DNA from: an uncultured Eubacteriales bacterium
GTDB taxonomy: Bacteria; Bacillota; Clostridia; Christensenellales; UBA1242
NCBI GenBank assembly: GCA_948512295.1
Contig: CAOQRA010000034.1
Location: forward strand, 1 to 11,632
DNA: 11,632 nucleotides
Direction of reading: 5' to 3'
A program made the position numbers and the translations under genes. Every line of letters starts with the position of its first letter. Position 1 is the stretch's first letter. The notes under the pieces were generated by a model. It was not told where the DNA came from, did no database searches, and saw nothing but the letters and a program-made list of their open reading frames with translations. Positions 1-5,636 of the stretch are shown in pieces.

Positions 1-108
1 AGAGTTGTAATTAAACTGTCGCTCTATTTTTCTTGCACTGTCGACTATTTAATAGGGCTATCTAAAATTGAAGATGAGTTTGGCAAGTTTAAAAAAGTGA
101 AAAAGTAA
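1..108 (+). CDS. 3' end of an unidentified gene (partial)
   Basis: The first frame is open from the first base of the window to a TAA at 106-108, giving the last 35 residues of a protein. The visible part has a hydrophobic stretch (VVIKLSLYFSCTVDYLIGL) followed by a charged, lysine-rich tail ending KFKKVKK, as often seen at the cytoplasmic end of a membrane protein. A terminator hairpin starts 2 bases after the stop, which supports a real gene end. The family cannot be named from so short a piece. Confidence 0.55.
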   Translation, partial: RVVIKLSLYFSCTVDYLIGLSKIEDEFGKFKKVKK

Positions 109-110
109 TA

Positions 111-134
111 AAAAACGGCTCACGCCGTTTTTTT
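111..134. terminator. Bidirectional rho-independent terminator
   Basis: AAAAACGGC (111-119), loop TCAC, GCCGTTTTT (124-132), followed by more T. The A-run on one side and T-run on the other make it work on both strands. It lies between the end of the left-edge gene and the end of the convergent small membrane protein gene, whose stop codon (133-135) sits in the T-run. Confidence 0.85.
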
Positions 135-366
135 AATCAAGCCACAACACTTTATTGCTTGCAATAATTGTAATCATGTCAATAAGCCACAAAAATGGAA
201 TCCCTATTACAAGCAGCAGCGCAGCAAGCACGATGCCGAGGACATTCTTTTTGCTTATACTTTTAACAAGTCGATACACAACCCATACGATGTCAAGCAT
301 AGGAATTGCAAGCAGCACTTTTACAAGCTTTGGCAAATTGTCCATAGTGTTTACGAATTCGTTCAT
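133..366 (-). CDS. Small membrane protein with two predicted helices, unknown function
   Basis: This gene encodes 77 residues. Two hydrophobic segments are visible, roughly residues 15-34 and 42-64, joined by a short basic loop (RLVKSISKK, 32-40), so a two-helix inner-membrane hairpin is likely. There is no signal peptide, cysteine cluster or catalytic motif. The start at 366 is supported by an AAGGAGA-type ribosome binding site about 7 bases upstream on this strand. It is transcribed away from the MarR/ABC operon, with about 150 bp between the two starts, and ends in the bidirectional terminator at 111-134. The family was not recognised. The good ribosome binding site and tight terminator make it a probable real gene and not a shadow. 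Confidence 0.75.
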   Translation of the reverse strand: MNEFVNTMDNLPKLVKVLLAIPMLDIVWVVYRLVKSISKKNVLGIVLAALLLVIGIPFLWLIDMITIIASNKVLWLD

Positions 367-456
367 ACAATCTTCTCCTTTTACATTGGTATTTTATTAG
401 CGAATAATTATGATATTCTTATATGACAAAAAATTTCAAATTTCTTATTTCATTTA

Positions 457-502
457 GTTGACAACATACGCTTGCTTGCATATAATACTTAGGACGCTAA
501 CT
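457..502. promoter_or_regulatory. Candidate MarR operator(s) overlapping the promoter
   Basis: A perfect short palindrome, GTTGACAAC (457-465), covers the -35 box. A second, imperfect one, ACTTAG-GACG-CTAACT (487-502, one mismatch), covers the likely start point. MarR-family repressors typically bind 15-20 bp palindromes over promoters and repress their own operon. The assignment to this regulator is inferred from position only. Confidence 0.4.
458..486 (+). promoter_or_regulatory. Consensus sigma-A promoter of the MarR/ABC operon
   Basis: The -35 box TTGACA (458-463) and -10 box TATAAT (481-486) are both perfect, with a 17-bp spacer. Transcription would start near 493, about 25 bases before the MarR start codon. 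Such a strong promoter in front of a regulator gene fits a system normally held off by its own repressor. Confidence 0.9.
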
Positions 503-518
503 ATTAAAAGGAGCTATA

Positions 519-980
519 ATGAATGGACCTATTAATTTCATGGATGATGAGATAGGATTTGAAATACGTAAAATTCACCTTATTCTTAATCGCGAATTTG
601 AAAAATATAAAAGAAAAGCAATGCCCACAAAAATGCAATTTGCTATTATTTTATTTATTTGTCATAATAACGCTCAAAACAAAAATACCTATCAGCGTGA
701 CATAGAAAAACAGTTTGAAGTTCGAGCATCAACTGCAACTGAAATATTGCGCAAAATGGAAATTGAAAAACTTATTACTCGCGAAGACGACGAAAATGAT
801 AAAAGATTAAAAAAAATCGTCTTAACGAAAAAAGCTATTGAAATTAAGGAAGAATTTCACTCAAATTATCAAAAACTCAAAGCAAAGGTATGCAAAAATA
901 TTACCAAAGAGGAAATTCAAACCTTTGTAAATGTAGCAAAAAAGATTCAACGAAACTTATTGGAGGATGACAATGTTTAA
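519..980 (+). CDS. MarR-family transcriptional regulator
   Basis: This 153-residue protein has the length and plan of a MarR repressor: N-terminal dimerisation helices (about 10-30), a winged helix-turn-helix, and C-terminal dimerisation helices (about 105-148). The recognition helix lies near 68-82 (ASTATEILRKME). It is followed by the beta-wing, with the family's D-x-R type motif in DENDKRLKKIVLT (91-103). The ATG at 519 has AAAGGAG (507-513) in front. The gene overlaps the start of the first ABC subunit by 8 bases, so the three genes form one translationally coupled operon. By analogy with similar operons it probably represses the exporter genes until a toxic ligand releases it. The ligand cannot be read from sequence. 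The upstream palindromes are candidate binding sites. Confidence 0.9.
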   Translation: MNGPINFMDDEIGFEIRKIHLILNREFEKYKRKAMPTKMQFAIILFICHNNAQNKNTYQRDIEKQFEVRASTATEILRKMEIEKLITREDDENDKRLKKIVLTKKAIEIKEEFHSNYQKLKAKVCKNITKEEIQTFVNVAKKIQRNLLEDDNV

Positions 981-2730
981 ACTATTATTTAAAAATTTTA
1001 AAGTAAAAGAATGGCTTATGTTTGCAATTAGCATTGGGCTTATTGTTTTGCAAGTATGGCTGGAACTTAAAACTCCTGAATATATGAGTGCTATCACCAT
1101 GCTTGTGGAAACGGAAGGCAGTGCTATGAAAGATATTTGGATTAACGGCGGATACATGCTTGCTTGTGCACTGGCAAGTGCAGTATGCTCTGTCATTGTT
1201 GGATTTTTTGCGGCACAAGTATCTTCTAGTTTTGCAAGACGCACCCGTGCGCAAGTTTTTGACAAAGTAATCGGATTTTCTAAAAACGAAATGAAAAAGT
1301 TTTCCACGGCAAGCCTCATAACTCGCTCCACAAATGATGTGACACAGCTTCAACGTTTTGTCGCTATGGGACTTCAAGTGATTATAAAGGCACCTATTAT
1401 GGCTGTGTGGGCAATTCTTAAGATTTTAGGCAAAAGCTGGCAATGGTCTGTGGCAACCGCCGCCGCAGTACTGCTTGTTATGAGCGTCATTATTTTACTT
1501 ATTTGCATTGTTATGCCTAAGTTTAAGAAAATGCAAACTTTAACCGACAACTTAAACCGAGTTACTCGCGAAAACTTGAAAGGCGTACGCGTGGTAAGAG
1601 CGTACAACGCTGAGAACTTCGAAGAAAATAAGTTCGAAAATGCAAATGCAGATTTGACCAAAGCAAACTTATTTGCTGGACGAATGATGAGCATGCTTGG
1701 TCCTGTAATGACACTTGCTATGAGCGGGCTTTCACTTGCCATATACTGGATTGGTGCAAGCATAATAAATGGCTCACAAGACATGCAAAGATTGACTATG
1801 TTTAGCGATATGGTTGTGTTCTCCTCCTATGCTATGCTTGTCGTAATGTCCTTTGTAATGCTTACCATGATTTTCATTATGCTGCCTCGTGCTACAGTAT
1901 CTGCAAGACGTATAAATGAAGTGCTTAACACAACCTCATCGATAAATGACGGCGGATTAGCATATCCAACTGACGGACAAGGCGAGATTATATTTAAAAA
2001 TGTAAGTTTTAAGTATCCAGACGCAGATGAATATGTCTTAAAAAATATCAATTTCACAGCACGAAAAGGTGAAACAGTGGCATTTATCGGTTCGACTGGA
2101 AGTGGTAAAAGCACACTGATAGACCTCATCCCAAGATTCTATGATGTTACAGAAGGGCAAGTGCTTATTGACGGTGTGGATGTGCGAGATTACAAACTCG
2201 ACCACTTACACAATAAACTAGGATACATCTCCCAAAAGGCTTTTCTTTTCAGCGGTACCATAGCAAGCAACCTATCCTTTGGTGACGATATTGACGGAAA
2301 GCCTAGCGAAGAGGAACTAGCACGAGCCGTTAAAATTGCTCAAGCAAAAGACTTTGTAGATAAACAGGAGTTGGGATTTGCAGCACCTATTACGCAAAGC
2401 GGAACAAATGTTTCTGGAGGACAAAAACAAAGATTATCTATTGCTCGAGCAATTGCTCGCAAACCCGAGATATTTATCTTTGATGACAGCTTTTCTGCCC
2501 TTGATTACAAAACTGATAAAAAATTACGTAAAGCACTGGATAAACATTTAAAAGACTCCACTCGTCTGATTGTAGCACAGCGCATTGGAACAATTAAAGA
2601 TGCTGATAAAATAATTGTCCTCGACGAAGGAAATATGGTTGGCATGGGCACTCATGACGAGCTTATGTCTAAATGTCCTGTCTACAAACAGATTGCACTT
2701 TCACAATTATCTAAGGAGGAACTAAAATGA
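973..2730 (+). CDS. Heterodimeric ABC exporter, subunit 1 (degenerate-site ATPase)
   Basis: This is a 585-residue half-transporter: a six-helix membrane domain (about 12-310) and an ATPase domain (about 335-580). Walker A is GSTGSGKST (373-381), the Q-loop is Q421 and the signature is VSGGQ (480-484). Walker B is IFIFDD, where the catalytic glutamate position is Asp505, and the switch histidine is replaced by Gln536 (VAQRIGT). These changes are typical of the first subunit of BmrCD, LmrCD and TM287/288-type multidrug exporters, whose ATP site built on this subunit hydrolyses poorly. I chose the ATG at 973 over the one at 967 because GGAGG (962-966) is correctly spaced only for 973. It overlaps the MarR gene by 8 bases and shares an ATGA overlap with subunit 2. 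The substrate is unknown; drug, peptide or lipid export is plausible. Confidence 0.93.
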   Translation: MFKLLFKNFKVKEWLMFAISIGLIVLQVWLELKTPEYMSAITMLVETEGSAMKDIWINGGYMLACALASAVCSVIVGFFAAQVSSSFARRTRAQVFDKVIGFSKNEMKKFSTASLITRSTNDVTQLQRFVAMGLQVIIKAPIMAVWAILKILGKSWQWSVATAAAVLLVMSVIILLICIVMPKFKKMQTLTDNLNRVTRENLKGVRVVRAYNAENFEENKFENANADLTKANLFAGRMMSMLGPVMTLAMSGLSLAIYWIGASIINGSQDMQRLTMFSDMVVFSSYAMLVVMSFVMLTMIFIMLPRATVSARRINEVLNTTSSINDGGLAYPTDGQGEIIFKNVSFKYPDADEYVLKNINFTARKGETVAFIGSTGSGKSTLIDLIPRFYDVTEGQVLIDGVDVRDYKLDHLHNKLGYISQKAFLFSGTIASNLSFGDDIDGKPSEEELARAVKIAQAKDFVDKQELGFAAPITQSGTNVSGGQKQRLSIARAIARKPEIFIFDDSFSALDYKTDKKLRKALDKHLKDSTRLIVAQRIGTIKDADKIIVLDEGNMVGMGTHDELMSKCPVYKQIALSQLSKEELK

Positions 2731-4568
2731 GCGGAAATAATCATGCCCCTCGCGGGCCACATGGCGGACCTGCCGTAGAAAAACCTAAAAATTTCAAAGC
2801 CTCCATAGGCAAACTTATTAAATATTGTAAAAAGCACATTTTAGCAATTATAATCGCAGTTTTATTTGCTGCGGCAAGCACCGTTTTGACACTTTTAGGG
2901 CCAAACAAACTTTCCGAGCTTACAGATACTATTACAAAGGCACTTCCTATATTTGATTTAAATCAAGGTATATGGACTAATCTTGGTATGCCAGTTGAAA
3001 TGCAAACAATATTCAATATTGGCATATTCTTAGTGATTATATATGTAGTGGGAGCCGTTCTTAACTATGTTCAAGGCTTCATAATGACAACAATAACACA
3101 AAAAGTTTCAAAAAGGATGCGTAAAGATATTTCAAAGAAAATCAACAAACTTCCTCTTAAATATCTTGATGCAACTCCTTATGGTGATGTGTTAAGCCGT
3201 GTCACAAACGACGTCGACACTATTGGTCAGACGCTAAGCAATAGCATTACAACTCTTGTAAGCAGTCTAACTCTTTTAATCGGTTGCATAATTATGATGT
3301 TTGTAACTAACTGGATTATGGCACTCACCGCAATTGGCGCAAGTTTAATTGGTTTTGCACTTATCGTCGTAATAATGAAATTCTCACAAAAGCACTTCAT
3401 TGCTCAGCAAAAAGAACTTGGCAGACTTAACGGACATATTGAAGAAATGTATTCGGGTCATGATATTCTCAATGTATACAATGGAAAGCGTGAAGCCAAA
3501 GAAAAATTTAAAGAGATAAATGATAAACTTTATGTCAGTGGATGGAAATCACAATTCTTTTCAGGGCTTATGATGCCTATCATGAACTTCATCGGCGATT
3601 TTGGCTATGTGGCAGTTTGCGTTGTGGGCGCTGTGCTTACTATGAGCGGATATATCTCCTTTGGTGTCATTGTCGCTTTCATGCTTTACGTAAGATTTTT
3701 TACTCAACCTCTTGCACAGCTTGCACAAGTGTTTAACAACTTGCAGTCTACCGCTGCAGCAAGCGAGCGAGTATTTGAGCTCCTTGAACAAACCGAACTA
3801 ATAGACGAAAGTGACAAACATCAAACGCTTGATGATGTCAAAGGCAATGTAGAATTTAAGCATGTCAAGTTTGGATATAATCCTGACAAAACAATTATCA
3901 ACGACTTCTCTGCCAAGGTTAAAGCTGGGCAAAAAGTGGCAATTGTAGGACCGACTGGTGCAGGAAAAACAACGCTGGTAAATCTTCTTATGCGATTTTA
4001 TGAAGTGGATGACGGCGAAATATTAATCGACGGTACGCCATGCTCGCAACTGACACGTGAACAAGTTCATGACTTATTCTCAATGGTTCTGCAAGACACC
4101 TGGCTCTTTGAAGGTTCAGTGCGAGAAAATATTGTATATAGTAAACAAGATGTCACTGATGAAGAAATCAAAACCGCTTGCAAAGCATGCGGAATTGACC
4201 ACTTTATCAAAAGCCTGCCACATGGTTATAACTCAATCCTAGATGATAACACCTCCATCTCCGCTGGGCAACGCCAACTTATGACTATCGCACGTGCAAT
4301 GATTCAAAATAGCCCCATGCTTATACTAGATGAAGCCACAAGCTCAGTCGACACTCGCACCGAAGTGCTTATCCAAAAAGCAATGGATAAACTGACAAAA
4401 GGACGCACATCATTTGTGATTGCTCACAGACTTTCAACAATTAAAAATGCCGACCTCATACTTGTTATGAACAACGGTGACATCATTGAACAAGGCACAC
4501 ATAAAGAATTGCTCACCAAAGGCGGATTCTACGCAGACCTTTACAACAGCCAGTTTGAAGAGGCTTAG
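2727..4568 (+). CDS. Heterodimeric ABC exporter, subunit 2 (catalytic ATPase)
   Basis: This is a 613-residue half-transporter. It starts with a Gly/Pro/His-rich cytoplasmic leader (MSGNNHAPRGPHGGP) common in second subunits of clostridial exporter pairs. A six-helix membrane domain follows (about 36-335), then the ATPase domain (about 370-610). Walker A is GPTGAGKTT (408-416), Walker B ends in LILDE with catalytic Glu536, and the switch His567 is present (IAHRLST). The signature is ISAGQ (511-515), with Ala for the usual first Gly. It therefore supplies the active Walker site and the weakened signature, the exact complement of subunit 1. The start overlaps the subunit 1 stop (ATGA) and has AAGGAGG (2713-2719) upstream. 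The last codons form the terminator stem. Confidence 0.93.
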   Translation: MSGNNHAPRGPHGGPAVEKPKNFKASIGKLIKYCKKHILAIIIAVLFAAASTVLTLLGPNKLSELTDTITKALPIFDLNQGIWTNLGMPVEMQTIFNIGIFLVIIYVVGAVLNYVQGFIMTTITQKVSKRMRKDISKKINKLPLKYLDATPYGDVLSRVTNDVDTIGQTLSNSITTLVSSLTLLIGCIIMMFVTNWIMALTAIGASLIGFALIVVIMKFSQKHFIAQQKELGRLNGHIEEMYSGHDILNVYNGKREAKEKFKEINDKLYVSGWKSQFFSGLMMPIMNFIGDFGYVAVCVVGAVLTMSGYISFGVIVAFMLYVRFFTQPLAQLAQVFNNLQSTAAASERVFELLEQTELIDESDKHQTLDDVKGNVEFKHVKFGYNPDKTIINDFSAKVKAGQKVAIVGPTGAGKTTLVNLLMRFYEVDDGEILIDGTPCSQLTREQVHDLFSMVLQDTWLFEGSVRENIVYSKQDVTDEEIKTACKACGIDHFIKSLPHGYNSILDDNTSISAGQRQLMTIARAMIQNSPMLILDEATSSVDTRTEVLIQKAMDKLTKGRTSFVIAHRLSTIKNADLILVMNNGDIIEQGTHKELLTKGGFYADLYNSQFEEA

Positions 4569-4583
4569 CCTCTTCTTTTTTTT
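4557..4583 (+). terminator. Terminator overlapping the end of the exporter gene
   Basis: A perfect 8-bp stem GAAGAGGC (4557-4564) / GCCTCTTC (4568-4575) with a 3-base loop is followed by eight T residues. The left arm encodes the last residues (Glu-Glu-Ala) and the TAG stop spans the loop and right arm. A ribosome reaching the stop would cover the hairpin. Confidence 0.88.
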
Positions 4584-4620
4584 ATTATTCTGACGCGTGT
4601 GGAAAAATCTTGACCATTTT

Positions 4621-4766
4621 GTCATTTCGAGCATAGCGCCCTCGAGACGTCGTCACAACCAGCGCTGATACTCACTTTGCAAAAGCAAAATTTGCCTGAC
4701 GCTTGGTTGCTCCTCTTCCCACAAATGCTGAAGCATTTGCATAAGCCATTATATTGTCGAAATGAC
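4621..4766. repeat. Structured interspersed repeat with inverted ends
   Basis: GTCATTTCGA (4621-4630) and its perfect reverse complement TCGAAATGAC (4757-4766) bound about 146 bp of non-coding DNA. Inside are CAACCAGCG (4656-4664) pairing with CGCTTGGTTG (4700-4709, one bulge), a TTTGC/GCAAA hairpin (4676-4689), and CAAATGCT/AGCATTTG (4722-4739). Similarity to the conserved arms may continue to about 4795 (AGCCGAGAAATCTC). The composition is more GC-rich than the surroundings. It resembles the multi-copy palindromic repeats scattered in many bacterial chromosomes and encodes no protein. Together with the promoter further on, it accounts for the 380-bp gap between the exporter and the next gene. 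Confidence 0.6.
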
Positions 4767-4904
4767 AGCGAGGGCACATAGCCGAGAAATCTCAAGCTCT
4801 AAACCTTTAATTGCCATTCTGAGTACAAAGTCCTATAATTTTCGACTTTGCATATTTTTCTTTATTATTTTTTACTTTTTCTTTTTTATTTTCGAAAAAA
4901 AAGC

Positions 4905-4932
4905 TTGACAACTCCCCCCCCCGCGATATACT
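4905..4932 (+). promoter_or_regulatory. Promoter with a nine-C spacer tract
   Basis: The -35 box is TTGACA (4905-4910) and the -10 box is TATACT (4927-4932), with a 16-bp spacer. Nine consecutive C residues (4914-4922) fill most of the spacer. In so AT-rich a genome this is striking, and length changes in the tract would directly alter promoter spacing. Confidence 0.75.
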
Positions 4933-4965
4933 AAGGTTGAAATCAATCCAAAGGAGGAAAAAAAT

Positions 4966-5439
4966 ATGGATTATACTATTTATAAAAAGCCACAACAAGA
5001 AATTGATGCTGAGCAAGATGAACGTCGCGCTTACGCAAGGCTAGTGAAAGGCATATCTGCGCCCGTATGCCCATACTATGTCAAAACTAGAGCAGGTGAA
5101 AATCGCGACGTCTGGGCTTTGAAACCGCTTCAGCTTTATGCTTTTGTTAAAGCAGCACATACAGCTGGTGCAGAACACTCGTTTGAAATTTTGGAATATA
5201 TCCAAAATGAACAAAGGATTAACGATTACATGACACTTCTTGACTGTATGGTTTTAGTGCCAAGTGAGGGCGAACTTATGCGTGACTTCATTGGCAGCAT
5301 GGGAGGCAATAAACTTCGAGATAAAGCAAGTGAGATTTCTGAGTATATGACCAAGATTGAAGGTCGCCCTTTAACGACTGACGAAGTTATCACAAAATAT
5401 GTTCAATATGAAAAACAACAAAAAAGTGAAAATTCTTAA
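4966..5439 (+). CDS. Conserved-looking hypothetical protein, 157 aa
   Basis: The family was not recognised. The protein is soluble, with no signal peptide or membrane segment. It is rich in charged residues (about 8-28: QQEIDAEQDERRAYARLVKG) and appears mostly helical. An aromatic patch (PVCPYYVKT, about 33-41) is followed by alternating helix-like segments up to a charged, glutamine-rich tail. The two cysteines (about 35 and 93) are far apart and form no metal motif. The start is firm: AAAGGAGG (4950-4957) lies 8 bases before the ATG, and a good promoter lies 33 bases upstream of it. No terminator separates it from the structured RNA region that follows, so both may share a transcript. Its role is unknown. 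Confidence 0.8.
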   Translation: MDYTIYKKPQQEIDAEQDERRAYARLVKGISAPVCPYYVKTRAGENRDVWALKPLQLYAFVKAAHTAGAEHSFEILEYIQNEQRINDYMTLLDCMVLVPSEGELMRDFIGSMGGNKLRDKASEISEYMTKIEGRPLTTDEVITKYVQYEKQQKSENS

Positions 5440-5450
5440 ACAAAAAAATA

Positions 5451-5613
5451 AGACACCGCAACCAATTCGTTTCAATCGCGGGAACATTCGGGTTCCCGCC
5501 CTTTAGTCGGAGGGAGATTGGGACGGGGAACCGCGAGGTAGCCACTAAGTCGCAAGACTTATGGCGTAAGAATAAAAAAGTTGAGTTTGTTATTCTACAA
5601 CTCAACTTTTTTA
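5451..5613 (+). ncRNA. Structured non-coding RNA candidate (possibly raiA-motif-like)
   Basis: The stretch after the 157-aa gene is GC-richer than its surroundings and folds strongly. It contains a perfect GCGGGAAC / GTTCCCGC hairpin (5478-5485, 5492-5499). A 10-bp stem with one bulged C, closed by a GNRA tetraloop (TAAGTC-GCAA-GACTTA), spans 5541-5565. Long-range CCAAT (5462-5466) / ATTGG (5517-5521) pairing is possible. A strong terminator stem follows. The GNRA loop exists only on the plus strand. Blocks such as GAGGTAGCCA and TGGCGTAAG remind me of the raiA motif of Bacillota, but this is from memory and uncertain, and no raiA gene is adjacent. It may have its own promoter or be processed from the upstream transcript. 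The 5' boundary is approximate. Confidence 0.55.
5574..5612. terminator. Bidirectional terminator between the ncRNA and the coupling-protein gene
   Basis: A perfect 14-bp stem, AAAAAAGTTGAGTT (5574-5587) and AACTCAACTTTTTT (5599-5612), has an 11-base loop. The A and T runs allow termination on both strands: after the structured RNA on the plus strand, and 24 bases after the coupling-protein stop on the minus strand. Confidence 0.88.
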
Positions 5614-5636
5614 TTTAACGAGTGGTGCCTCCCCAG

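Noticed and set aside
967..972. ATG at 967 as the start of ABC subunit 1
   Set aside because: It directly abuts GGAGG (962-966), leaving no spacer. The ATG at 973 is spaced correctly.
4807..5016. Minus-strand open frame over the nine-C promoter
   Set aside because: Low-complexity Phe/Lys/Asn-rich product, no ribosome binding site, and it overlaps a clear promoter and gene start on the other strand.
5390..5605. Minus-strand frame across the structured RNA
   Set aside because: It runs through the RNA hairpins and the shared terminator, has no ribosome binding site and no recognisable domain.
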